From assembly GCA_963744305.1 (NCBI GenBank), contig CAVUTF010000001.1, positions 62,001 to 126,000 of the forward strand: 64,000 bases of DNA, in the 5' to 3' direction. This stretch comes from FEN-1219 sp963744305. Its GTDB lineage: Bacteria; Pseudomonadota; Gammaproteobacteria; Steroidobacterales; Rariloculaceae. Every line of letters begins with the position of its first letter. The first letter of the stretch is position 1. The notes below the pieces were generated by a model, which worked only from the letters and a program-made list of their open reading frames with translations, made no database searches and was not told the DNA's origin. Made by a program: the position numbers and the translations under genes. Shown piece after piece: positions 1 to 8,104 of the stretch.

Positions 1-20
1 CCGCGTGTAGCGGCTCACGC

Positions 21-350
21 ATGAGGTGCAGGCTTTGGACGATCGCGGCTCTCCTCGCGGCCGGTGCAGCGGCGGCGCAGGATGGCGAGCGCGAGCGCGG
101 CAGTGAGGTATTCCTGTATTGGTGCGCGCCGTGTCATGCGCCGGGGCCAAGACATCCCGGCACGCAGGCGCTCGAAGCGTTGTACAAAGGGGCGAAACCG
201 GCGGCGCTCGAGGAGCGCACCGATCTCGTACCGGCTCTGACGCAGACTTTCGTGCGAAACGGCGTCTCGGTCATGCCGCCGTTTCGCAAGACCGAGATCA
301 GCGACGCCGATCTCGCCGCTCTCGCGGCTTATCTCGCGCCGCGTAATTAG
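21..350 (+). CDS. Exported class I c-type cytochrome (109 aa)
   Basis: Small periplasmic electron carrier. A signal peptide (about residues 1-19, ending AAAAQ) precedes one heme c site, CAPCH at residues 35-39. The axial Met is probably in the VMPPF segment near residue 85. The C-terminal helix (LAALAAYL) is typical of single-domain cytochromes c. It sits 34 bases upstream of a PQQ/heme dehydrogenase-like gene on the same strand, so it may take electrons from that enzyme (inference). No strong ribosome binding site is visible before the ATG at 21. The gene is near the window edge, so any upstream operon partner cannot be seen. Confidence 0.85.
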   Translation: MRCRLWTIAALLAAGAAAAQDGERERGSEVFLYWCAPCHAPGPRHPGTQALEALYKGAKPAALEERTDLVPALTQTFVRNGVSVMPPFRKTEISDADLAALAAYLAPRN

Positions 351-384
351 TAGAATCCGCGCGTCCGTTCAAGGGTACCGATCG

Positions 385-2226
385 ATGAAAAGAATCTTCA
401 CGTGGCTCGCCTGCGCCTTCGGTGTGTTGGCCTGCGCCCCGGCTTTTGCGCAAGAGGGTCAGACGCTGTTTCAGGCGAATTGCGTCGCTTGCCACAACGG
501 CACGCTCGATCGCGCACCGACGCGCGACGCGTTTGCATCGATGGCGCCCGAGCAGATCCTCGCGGCGATGGAGGTCGGGTCGATGGTCACGATGGCGGTA
601 ACGCTGTCGACCGAGCAGCGCCGCGCGCTGGCCGAGTTCCTTGCGGGCAAACCGTTGAGCGTGGGCGTCGCCGAGGCGGCGCCCGCGAGCGCCATGTGTG
701 CGAAGGATTCGCGCGAATTCACGCTTGCCGGTCCGCGGTGGAATGGCTGGGGCGTGACCGCGTCCAACAGCCGCTATCAAGACGCCGAGTCGGCGGGTCT
801 GTCCGCGGCCGACATCCCGAGACTGCGCGTGAAGTGGGCCTTCGGTTTTCCGGGCGACATTCGCGCCTACGCGCCGCCGATGGTCGCGGGAGGTCGAGTG
901 TTCTTCGGCAGCGGCCGCGGACAGGTGTACTCGCTCGATGCGGATAGCGGCTGTATTCATTGGTTTGCCAACGCCGGTGCGAGTGTGCGCTCCGCAATCA
1001 CGATCGCGCGGCTCGACGAAGGCGACCGCCACGTTCTCTTCTTTGGCGACCAGAGCGCGTTCGTGCACGCGCTCGACGCGGTTACGGGCGAGACACTCTG
1101 GAAGACAAAGGTCGACGACTACCCAACCGCTAGGGTTACCGGCTCCCCAGCTCTGCACGGCGAACGGCTCTACGTGCCGGTCGCCTCCGGGGAGGAAGCG
1201 GCCGGCGCGTCTCCGACGTACGAGTGCTGCCGGTTTCGCGGCAGTCTCGTCGCGCTCGACGCGCGCACCGGACGCCAAATCTGGAAGACCTATACGCTGC
1301 CGACGCCACAGCCGACGCAGAAGAACGCCGTCGGGACGCAGATGTGGGGTCCATCCGGCGCGCCGATCTGGTCGAGCCCCGCGATCGATCCGCTGCGCAA
1401 CGCCGTTTACGTGACTACGGGCAACAACTACAGCGATCCGACCTCCGAATTGAGCGACGCATTCATCGCGATGAATCTCGATTCGGGTGAAATACTCTGG
1501 GCGAAGCAAATGACCCCAGCCGATGCCTACACGGCGGCTTGTCGCCTCCAAGACCGAACCAACTGCGCCGCATCCGACGGGCCCGATTTCGACTTCGGCG
1601 CATCGCCGATCTTGGTGACCTTGCCGAGCGGCCGGCGAGCGCTCGTTGCCGGGCAAAAGTCGGGCGTCGTGCACGCGCTCGATCCGGACCGTGGCGGCGA
1701 GATCATCTGGCAGACGCGCGTCGGGAAGGGCGGGACAATGGGCGGCGTGCAGTGGGGCTCGGCCGTCGATGCAGCCAACATCTACGTGGCGGTTTCGGAC
1801 CTCAATCGCATTCCCGTTCCGTTCGCGTGGGGAACCGACGCGGATCCGAAAGTCGGCGGCGGGATGTTCGCCTTGCGCATAACGGACGGCGCCCAACTCT
1901 GGTACACACCGCCCGCGCCCTGCGGCGAGCGACCGCGTTGCAGTCCTGCGCAGCCGGGTGCCGTCAGCGCGATGCCCGGCGTCGCATTCTCGGGTTCCAT
2001 GGATGGGCATCTGCGAGCGTACTCGACGAGCGACGGCAAGGTACTTTGGGACTTCGACACGGTGCGTTCCTACGAGACGGTCAACGGAATCACCGCGCGC
2101 GGCGGCTCGCTGGACGGACCGGGACCGACGATCGCCGGCGGCATCGTGTTCGCGAACTCCGGATATCCGAGCGGCGGCGGCATACCGGGAAACGTGCTGC
2201 TTGCCTTCTCGGTCGACGGCCAATAG
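385..2226 (+). CDS. PQQ-type beta-propeller dehydrogenase with N-terminal heme c, polyvinyl-alcohol-dehydrogenase-like (613 aa)
   Basis: Likely periplasmic quinoprotein oxidising an alcohol. A signal peptide (residues 1-22, ending AFAQ) is followed by a short cytochrome c domain with CVACH at 33-37, then about 480 residues of propeller blades with repeated motifs such as GRVFFGSGRGQVYSLD, ARTGRQIWK and SDGKVLWDFD. Heme first and propeller second at roughly 600 residues is the arrangement of polyvinyl alcohol dehydrogenase, not of methanol dehydrogenase. The true substrate cannot be read from sequence. Start at ATG 385 with AAGGG about 10 bases upstream. It follows the cytochrome c gene at 21-350 and probably shares its transcript. 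Confidence 0.82.
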   Translation: MKRIFTWLACAFGVLACAPAFAQEGQTLFQANCVACHNGTLDRAPTRDAFASMAPEQILAAMEVGSMVTMAVTLSTEQRRALAEFLAGKPLSVGVAEAAPASAMCAKDSREFTLAGPRWNGWGVTASNSRYQDAESAGLSAADIPRLRVKWAFGFPGDIRAYAPPMVAGGRVFFGSGRGQVYSLDADSGCIHWFANAGASVRSAITIARLDEGDRHVLFFGDQSAFVHALDAVTGETLWKTKVDDYPTARVTGSPALHGERLYVPVASGEEAAGASPTYECCRFRGSLVALDARTGRQIWKTYTLPTPQPTQKNAVGTQMWGPSGAPIWSSPAIDPLRNAVYVTTGNNYSDPTSELSDAFIAMNLDSGEILWAKQMTPADAYTAACRLQDRTNCAASDGPDFDFGASPILVTLPSGRRALVAGQKSGVVHALDPDRGGEIIWQTRVGKGGTMGGVQWGSAVDAANIYVAVSDLNRIPVPFAWGTDADPKVGGGMFALRITDGAQLWYTPPAPCGERPRCSPAQPGAVSAMPGVAFSGSMDGHLRAYSTSDGKVLWDFDTVRSYETVNGITARGGSLDGPGPTIAGGIVFANSGYPSGGGIPGNVLLAFSVDGQ

Positions 2227-2306
2227 CGACGAATTTGCCGCGATCTGGGCATGGCCGAGCAAGCCAATGCTCATAAAGTCATTTCTCACGAGATCGCTAT
2301 AATCTA

Positions 2307-3164
2307 ATGAAAACACTTGTGATTGGTGGCGTGCCCGAGCACTTCAATCTGCCTTGGCGCCTGCTGATCGAGTCCGATGCGCTCCGCAAGCGTGGGATCG
2401 ACGCGCGCTGGCGCGACTTCCCCGACGGGTCGGGAGCGATGGCGTCGGCCCTCACGCACAACGAAGTCGATATCGCGATGTTGCTGACCGAAGGCGCAGT
2501 GGCCGGCATCGCGCAAGGCGGCCGCTACGGCGTCGTGAGCCTGTATTCGCAATCACCCTTGATCTGGGGAATTCACGTGCCGGCGGGCTCGCAACTGCGG
2601 AGGATTGCGGACCTCGAGGGTGCGACCTACGCGATCAGCCGGCTCGGTTCTGGGTCGCACTTGATGTGCTTTGTTCACGCGCGCGAAAACGGTTGGCCGT
2701 TGGAATCGCTCAAATTCGTGACGGTGCGCAGCCTCGAAGGAGCCATCGCAGCGTTCGAAGCCGGCACGGCCGAAGTCTTCTTTTGGGAGAAGTTCATGAC
2801 GAAGCCGGTCGTCGACGCCGGTCGGTTTCGCCGGATCGGCGAGTTCACCGCGCCGTGGCCGGCATTCGTCGCCTGCGCCTCAGACGCCGCGTTGCAGGAG
2901 AAACGGGATCTGATCGTAACGGTGTTGACCGAGGCGCTCGCAGTCGCCTCGCAGCTGGCGGCCAGCGACGACGCCGCCTCGCGCATCGCGGCTCGTTACG
3001 GCTTGGAAGTTTCCGACGTGGCCGAATGGCTTCGTGCGACCCGCTGGGCGGCGAAGGTCGCGATCGAGCCGCGCGACGTCGCGCCGGTGGTCACGACGCT
3101 GCAGCAAGTCGGCCTCGTTGCAGCGGACTTCGCACCGCACCGCGTCATCGCGCCCCTCGGATGA
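2307..3164 (+). CDS. Periplasmic-binding-protein-fold (type 2) protein without signal peptide (285 aa)
   Basis: The fold resembles substrate-binding proteins of the NMT1/THI5-related, Ca3427-like group. It starts straight in the first beta strand (MKTLVIGGVPEHF), with motifs such as TEGAVAGIAQGGRYGVVS and LEGATYAISRLGSGSHLM, and the C-terminal half has the expected AFEAGTAEVFFWE strand-helix. There is no signal peptide or lipobox, so it is probably cytoplasmic, as other members of this subgroup are. A TATAAT hexamer lies at 2298-2303, only three bases before the ATG, and no Shine-Dalgarno is visible. The last 20 bases overlap the convergent P450 gene. Ligand unknown. Confidence 0.72.
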   Translation: MKTLVIGGVPEHFNLPWRLLIESDALRKRGIDARWRDFPDGSGAMASALTHNEVDIAMLLTEGAVAGIAQGGRYGVVSLYSQSPLIWGIHVPAGSQLRRIADLEGATYAISRLGSGSHLMCFVHARENGWPLESLKFVTVRSLEGAIAAFEAGTAEVFFWEKFMTKPVVDAGRFRRIGEFTAPWPAFVACASDAALQEKRDLIVTVLTEALAVASQLAASDDAASRIAARYGLEVSDVAEWLRATRWAAKVAIEPRDVAPVVTTLQQVGLVAADFAPHRVIAPLG

Positions 3165-4341
3165 CTGCCGGCTGCACGCGAATCGGGAGCTTCACGGGAC
3201 CGTGGCCGATCGTAGTCATCCACGGCTGCGCTTCGCCGGCAGCCTCGAAGCGCTCGATGGCGGGCAGCAACGCGCCGAGCATTGCATCCGCCTCGAGCTG
3301 AGCCAGCGTCCTGCCGACGCACGCATGCACGCCATGCCCCCAACCGACGTGACCTTTCAGATTTCGCCGAATGTCGAAGCGCTCCGGGTTGTCCCAGCGG
3401 CGCGGGTCGCGATTCGCCGCAGCGAACAGCAATCCGCAGCGCGTGCCGCTTGGAATCACGTAGTCGTCGATCGCGACGTCGCGCGTCGCAATGCGCCCGG
3501 CCAAGCGCGACGGGGAGTCCCAGCGCAGGCTTTCGTCGAACGCCGCTCGTAGCAGCGACGGGTCCGCCCGCAGCAGCTCGTACTGCTCCGGGAACTCGCA
3601 GAAAGCGCGAATAGCGGTGCTCAATGTCATCACCGTCGTGTCCGCCGCAGCCGACAAAAGAATCTGCACGAGCAGCTTCGCTTCGGCGGTCGTGATCTCG
3701 CCGCGATCCGCCGCGAGGAACAATTGCATCCCGAGACCCTCGGGATCGAGGTTCTCGCGATTGCAGCACTCGTCGACCCAGCCGAGAACCGTGCCGCTGC
3801 CGGCCATGGCTTGCTCGAAGAGCTCGTTTTGCGGCCCCATCGTCGCCCACACCATGTGACCGAATGCGGTCATGTTCTCGCGGCCGTGCGCCGGTAGGCC
3901 CAGGAGGTCCGGCAGCACCTTGTACACGAATCGCCGGCTGATCATCTCGACCGCATCGATCGTTTCACCGGCATGGTCGAGCACATTGCGCACGACGGCG
4001 GCCGCTTCTTCGCGGAATCCGGCGGTCATCGCAGCGAGCGCCTTCGGCGACAGCACCTTCGCGATCACGAGGCGAACCTCGGTATGCCGAGGCGGGTCGT
4101 CCGTCAACAAGATCTCGGGCCGCACGGAATTCGGGTCGTGCCATGGCCGCGAGCGGCTCGAGAACGACTGCCACTCTGCGAGGCCTTTGGAGACGTGCTC
4201 GAACCGGCCCAAAACAACGATGCGCTCGCGGTTCAGGAAGACGACGGGGGCGAGCTCGCGCACGGAATCATCGACGGCACGCGCGTCGCGTACCGAGCGC
4301 GCGTCGAACAGGTCGAGATCGATGGCAGGAATCTCGGTCAT
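3145..4341 (-). CDS. Cytochrome P450, CYP199-like (398 aa)
   Basis: Soluble bacterial P450 monooxygenase. The heme-binding loop is GWGHGVHACVG with the proximal Cys near residue 348; the usual Phe of FGxGxHxCxG is Trp. The I-helix oxygen-activating motif is AAADTT near residues 232-237, and the K-helix ExxR is in DESLRWDSP. Overall phrasing (for example SKVLSP-like AKVLSPKAL and SANRDPRRWDNPERFDI-like segments) recalls the CYP199 group that hydroxylates or O-demethylates para-substituted benzoates; this assignment is from memory of the family. No ferredoxin or reductase gene lies beside it. Convergent with the gene at 2307-3164, overlapping by 20 bases. Start ATG at 4341. Confidence 0.85.
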   Translation of the reverse strand: MTEIPAIDLDLFDARSVRDARAVDDSVRELAPVVFLNRERIVVLGRFEHVSKGLAEWQSFSSRSRPWHDPNSVRPEILLTDDPPRHTEVRLVIAKVLSPKALAAMTAGFREEAAAVVRNVLDHAGETIDAVEMISRRFVYKVLPDLLGLPAHGRENMTAFGHMVWATMGPQNELFEQAMAGSGTVLGWVDECCNRENLDPEGLGMQLFLAADRGEITTAEAKLLVQILLSAAADTTVMTLSTAIRAFCEFPEQYELLRADPSLLRAAFDESLRWDSPSRLAGRIATRDVAIDDYVIPSGTRCGLLFAAANRDPRRWDNPERFDIRRNLKGHVGWGHGVHACVGRTLAQLEADAMLGALLPAIERFEAAGEAQPWMTTIGHGPVKLPIRVQPAVIRGAR

Positions 4342-4478
4342 CGCATTTCTCTATCCGGTGGCGAGACAGCCACGATTCCATTGTGCCGCGGTTTTGCGAC
4401 GCATGTCTCACGTCGCGGGCATCGAGGTTGGGGGTTTGCGCTCCACGGAGCTATGGTTGCGCAAACTGGAGGTGCGCC

Positions 4479-5096
4479 GTGGTCAAGTTCGCCAAATCGC
4501 TTTGCTTGCTGATCTCGTTAGCAGCCGTCTCGGAGGGAGCTTGGTCCGGCCACGACCTGCTCGGGGAAATTGGCTTGAAACCTGCAACGAGGACCGATAG
4601 GGACGCGGGCGTTTGGGTCGACGGCCAATACGTCGGGTACGTCAAAGAGCTCGATGGCAATGATCGCCTGCTGCTCGTGCCCGGTGAGCACCGCTTGCTG
4701 CTCAAGCTCGTCGGCTATCGCGACGTCGAGTCCGTCATTGTCGTCGAGCCCGGTCACAAGCGGACGTTCAAGGTGTCGATGTCGGCCCAAGCGGACGCGG
4801 TATACCCTTCCAAAGAGCAGGCCGCGAGAGTGCAAATATCGGTCGAGCCGGCTCGCGCGGCGGTGTTCGTGAATGGCGTGTACGCCGGCCACGTCGATCA
4901 GTTCGACGGGCCCCGCGGCGTGCGGCTCGCAGCCGGCACGTACGAGTTCCGAATCACACTTCCCGGGTATCAGCCTTTCGAAACCACGATGACGGTGCTG
5001 GCCGATCAAGACTACGAGATCAAAACTGAGCTCCAAGAGGGCAGCATCGCCGACCAATCGGACGATTTGCTCGTGCGCGAACCCCCACGCTCCTGA
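4479..5096 (+). CDS. PEGA-domain protein (205 aa)
   Basis: Probable envelope protein of unknown role. I chose the GTG at 4479 because GGAGG lies 6 bases upstream and the next residues form a short hydrophobic export signal (VKFAKSLCLLISLAAVSEG). Two PEGA repeats follow: the first around residues 43-95 (VWVDGQYVGYVKELDG ... LLLVPGEHRLLL) and the second around 107-165 (VFVNGVYAGHVDQFDG ... VRLAAGTYEFRI). PEGA repeats are small surface-associated beta modules, often next to peptidoglycan or S-layer functions in other bacteria. An upstream in-frame extension to 4143 overlaps the P450 gene and lacks coding character, so it was not used. Confidence 0.72.
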   Translation: MVKFAKSLCLLISLAAVSEGAWSGHDLLGEIGLKPATRTDRDAGVWVDGQYVGYVKELDGNDRLLLVPGEHRLLLKLVGYRDVESVIVVEPGHKRTFKVSMSAQADAVYPSKEQAARVQISVEPARAAVFVNGVYAGHVDQFDGPRGVRLAAGTYEFRITLPGYQPFETTMTVLADQDYEIKTELQEGSIADQSDDLLVREPPRS

Positions 5097-5341
5097 AGCA
5101 CCGATTCCTGATCCGCCGGTCAGTAATTCGTTGATGCAGCCTCGGTGCCTCGTTATCATGACCGGCGCCGGCGATCGCACTCGGCCATAACGTAAGCAGC
5201 GTCTGCAAACCTGCGCAGTGGCGCGTCCCAAGGGCTGACTTGTCAGCACGGTCGCGATGCTGCAATGGACCGAGCGGCATGGAGAACCAGCGCGCGCCGT
5301 AGCCTGGCGGCGCCAATACCGTTTTCGGTCGAGGAGTGGTA
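5097..5341. other. Intergenic stretch without recognisable gene
   Basis: These 245 bases separate the PEGA gene from the next secreted protein. A 10-base palindrome (CCGGCGCCGG, 5162-5171) is present but has no T-run and is unremarkable in GC-rich DNA. No tRNA, small RNA or clear promoter was recognised. Confidence 0.5.
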
Positions 5342-6202
5342 ATGGGTGGTCTGGAGAAGGGACGCGGCGCAGTGCTGCTCGCAATGATTCTGGCGAGCCT
5401 GCCGGTTGCCGCACAAACGAATCTCGCAGGTGTTTGGACTCCGGGGACCTTCTTTAGCGTCGGCGAGGATTGGCCCGATCGTCTTCCCGGCCCCGAGCTC
5501 GGCGACTACGCCGGGCTACCTTTGAACGCCGCCGATCGAATGCGCGCGCAGAGTTGGAGCGCAAGCATCCTGTCGTTGCCCGACTATCAGTGCCGAGTGC
5601 ACCCGTCGGACTACGCCAACAGTTTCGCCGACATTCGTATTTGGGACGAGATCAACACCGACACGCAGGAGTTGATCGGCATCCGTATTCAGCATTTTGC
5701 GTGGAACACCCAACGAACGATCTGGATGGACGGACGGCCGCATCCGCCGCCATACGCCCAGCACACGTCGATGGGCTTTTCTACCGGCGAGTGGGCGGGG
5801 CAGATTCTCAAGGTGACGACCACCCATTTGAAAGAGGGCTGGCTCAGGCGCAACGGTGTTGCTCGCAGCGACAGCGCAACGGTGACGGAGCATTTCATTC
5901 GTCATGCCAATCACCTCACATGGAACGTGTTCGTTCAGGACCCGAAGTACCTCGAAGAGCCTTTTTTCCGGAATCGCGACTACACGATCGTCGAGACAGG
6001 CGCCATCGACGCGTATCCATGCGAGAGCGTCGTCGAAGTGATCCTGCCGGAGAATTACTTTCCGCACTATCTGCCCGGGCAGAACCCGTTTCTGATCGAA
6101 TACGCCCGCAACCACGGCATCCCGTTCGAAGCAGCCATGGGCGGTGCCGCGACCATGTATCCCGAGTACGCGAAGAAGCTCAAAGAGCTGCCGTTGCCGT
6201 AG
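5342..6202 (+). CDS. Secreted protein of unknown function, 'GVW' family member 1 (286 aa)
   Basis: I do not recognise a functional name. ATG 5342 has GAGGAG 5 bases upstream; a GTG at 5336 would add two residues. A signal peptide ends near LPVAAQ, and the mature protein opens with NLAGVWTPGTFF. Further conserved-looking blocks are DYQCRVHPSDYANSF, WMDGRPHPPPYAQHT, ILKVTTTHLKEGWLRRNG and VTEHFIRHANHLTW. The same blocks, diverged, occur in the gene at 7195-7953 (VVTTGAKAGYLRKNG, VVTEYFDIL), and the N-terminal 'GVW/GIW' plus 'DGRDHP' style recurs at 9896-10813. Probably lipocalin-like beta-rich and periplasmic (inference). It begins a likely operon with the metallo-beta-lactamase-fold gene 12 bases downstream. 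Confidence 0.72.
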   Translation: MGGLEKGRGAVLLAMILASLPVAAQTNLAGVWTPGTFFSVGEDWPDRLPGPELGDYAGLPLNAADRMRAQSWSASILSLPDYQCRVHPSDYANSFADIRIWDEINTDTQELIGIRIQHFAWNTQRTIWMDGRPHPPPYAQHTSMGFSTGEWAGQILKVTTTHLKEGWLRRNGVARSDSATVTEHFIRHANHLTWNVFVQDPKYLEEPFFRNRDYTIVETGAIDAYPCESVVEVILPENYFPHYLPGQNPFLIEYARNHGIPFEAAMGGAATMYPEYAKKLKELPLP

Positions 6203-6214
6203 GTGTTGGGGGCT

Positions 6215-7198
6215 ATGAACAAACTCGCATTCGCAGGCCTGAGCGTCGCGCTCTGCATCGTGTTGCAAACCGCAGCAGCGCAGCCGCAGCAGAACTTCGA
6301 CGCCGTCGAGATCGGGACGCTGCAAGTACGCGACAACGTGTACATGTTGGTCGGCGCGGGCGGCAACATCACCGTGCAGATCGGGAACGACGGCGTATTC
6401 CTCGTCGACACGCAATTCGCGCCGCTGTCCGAAAAGATCATCGCAGCGATCCGCGCGATCTCCGACAAGCCGATTCGCTACATCGTCAACACGCATCACC
6501 ACGGCGATCACACGGGCGGAAACGAGAACCTGCGCCTCGCCGGCAGCACCGTGTCGGGCGGCAACATGGCTGGCGCGATTCGCGATTCCGGCGTCGGGGC
6601 TGCGATCGTCGCGCACGAGAACGTGCTGCTGCGCTTGAGCTCAGCGACCGGCGCACAGGCAGTCGCCTCGGCCGGTTGGCCGACCAGCACGTTTTTCGGC
6701 GCCGAGAAGAAGATTTTCTTCAACGGCGAGGGGATTCAAGTCATGCACCTGCCGTCGGCTCATACCGACGGCGACAGCATCGTCTTCTTTCGCCGGTCCG
6801 ATGTCATCGCCGCGGGCGACGTGTTCATCACCACGAATTATCCGGTGATCGACGTCGCCGCCGGCGGTACCTATCGCGGCGTTCTCGATGCCTTGAACCG
6901 CATCGTCGACCTGATCATCCCGGTGTACGGCCAAGACGGCGGCACTCTCGTGATTCCGGGACACGGCAGGCTAGCGGATCTCGGCGATGTCCTGAACTAT
7001 CGCGAAATGGTGATCGTGATCCGGGATAGGCTGCAAAACATGATCGATCAGGGAATGACTCTGGAGCAGGTCAAGGCTGCAAAGCCGACGATGGACTACG
7101 ACCCCGTTTATGGCGCGACAACCGGCTTTTGGACGACTGATCGTTTCATCGAGGTGGCGTACGAGAGTTTGAGTGCGCCGCACGAGGAAGCACAATGA
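6215..7198 (+). CDS. Exported metallo-beta-lactamase-fold hydrolase (327 aa)
   Basis: Binuclear metal hydrolase of the MBL superfamily. A signal peptide (MNKLAFAGLSVALCIVLQTAAAQ) precedes the fold. The signature HxHxDH appears as THHHGDHTGG near residues 95-103. Later metal ligands are likely His in MHLPSAHTDGDSIVFF, Asp in AAGDVF and His in IPGHGRLAD. This pattern suits the general periplasmic MBL hydrolases found with TonB receptors and amidohydrolases; the substrate is unknown, and beta-lactamase activity is not implied. ATG 6215 was preferred over a GTG at 6203 because it starts the signal peptide. Its stop overlaps the next ATG (ATGA at 7195), which indicates translational coupling. Confidence 0.88.
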   Translation: MNKLAFAGLSVALCIVLQTAAAQPQQNFDAVEIGTLQVRDNVYMLVGAGGNITVQIGNDGVFLVDTQFAPLSEKIIAAIRAISDKPIRYIVNTHHHGDHTGGNENLRLAGSTVSGGNMAGAIRDSGVGAAIVAHENVLLRLSSATGAQAVASAGWPTSTFFGAEKKIFFNGEGIQVMHLPSAHTDGDSIVFFRRSDVIAAGDVFITTNYPVIDVAAGGTYRGVLDALNRIVDLIIPVYGQDGGTLVIPGHGRLADLGDVLNYREMVIVIRDRLQNMIDQGMTLEQVKAAKPTMDYDPVYGATTGFWTTDRFIEVAYESLSAPHEEAQ

Positions 7199-7953
7199 AT
7201 CCGTTTCGAGACGACCCGATCCGGCCGGCGATCGCGGCGTTGCTCCTCCTGCTGACTTCCGTTGCACACGCCCAGTTTGGTCCGCCGCCGGGACCGACCG
7301 GCCCGGCGCGCGCAGTGGCGCCGATCGACTTGACGGGGCAGTGGGTGTCGATCGTTACGGAGGACTGGCGCTTTCGAATGCTGACTCCGCCGAAGGGCGA
7401 CTTTCCGGGACTGGCGCTGACGCCCGCCGCTCAGGCTGTCGCGGCAGCATGGGATCCCGCCCGTGACGAAGCCGAAGGGAACGAGTGCAAAGCGTACGGC
7501 GCGCCGGCGATCATGCGCGTGCCAGGCCGGCTCCGCATCTCGTGGCGCGACGATGAGACGCTGGAGATTCAGACCGACGCTGGACGTCAGACGCGGCTGC
7601 TCCACTTCGGCGCGCCGCCGACGCCGGCGGGAGAGCCTTCGTGGCAGGGCACTTCTGTCGCCGAGTGGTTGCCGCACCGATCCGGCGCGCAGGTCGTGAA
7701 CGGCTCGTTGAAAGTCGTGACGACGGGCGCCAAAGCCGGATATCTGCGCAAGAACGGTGTCCCCTACAGCGCGAATGCGGTCGTTACGGAGTACTTCGAT
7801 ATCCTCGAGCACCCCGACGACTCGAGGTGGTTGGTCGTGAAGACAATCGTGGAGGATCCGGAGTACCTAGCCGGACCGTTCATCACGAGCTCGAACTTCA
7901 GGAAGCAGAACGACCGCAGCGGGTGGGATCCCACACCGTGCTCCGCGCGCTGA
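7195..7953 (+). CDS. Secreted protein of unknown function, 'GVW' family member 2 (252 aa)
   Basis: Overlaps the metallo-beta-lactamase-fold gene by 4 bases (ATGA), so the two are translated together. A signal peptide (to about residue 27, ending VAHAQF) is followed by a Pro/Gly-rich spacer and LTGQWVSIVTEDWRFRM. The core has SWRDDETLEIQTDAGRQTR, VVTTGAKAGYLRKNGVPYS and VVTEYFDILEHPDDSRW, which align by eye with the protein at 5342-6202. It ends in a segment rich in basic and polar residues. No catalytic motif is evident. It may be a binding or accessory protein for the MBL hydrolase (inference from coupling). Confidence 0.74.
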   Translation: MNPFRDDPIRPAIAALLLLLTSVAHAQFGPPPGPTGPARAVAPIDLTGQWVSIVTEDWRFRMLTPPKGDFPGLALTPAAQAVAAAWDPARDEAEGNECKAYGAPAIMRVPGRLRISWRDDETLEIQTDAGRQTRLLHFGAPPTPAGEPSWQGTSVAEWLPHRSGAQVVNGSLKVVTTGAKAGYLRKNGVPYSANAVVTEYFDILEHPDDSRWLVVKTIVEDPEYLAGPFITSSNFRKQNDRSGWDPTPCSAR

Positions 7954-8104
7954 CGCCCGAGTAGCGCATCCACTCCGCTTGCAAGGGGCGCTCCGTCCGG
8001 AGCCCCAGCAGCTTGCTTTCGATGCAGTCGTTGCGACGAGTCCGTCATGCCACGAGGGCGGCGCTCCGCTAGACTCTCCCGAACCAGGCAGCGGAGAAAC
8101 GAGC

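Noticed and set aside
298..2316. Long minus-strand open frame opposite the PQQ dehydrogenase gene
   Set aside because: Arg/His/Asp-rich shadow translation with no recognisable fold; the plus-strand frame has signal peptide, heme motif and propeller repeats.
5470..7029. 519-residue open frame overlapping the 5342 and 6215 genes
   Set aside because: Arg-rich out-of-frame shadow; the other two frames carry signal peptides and the MBL motif.
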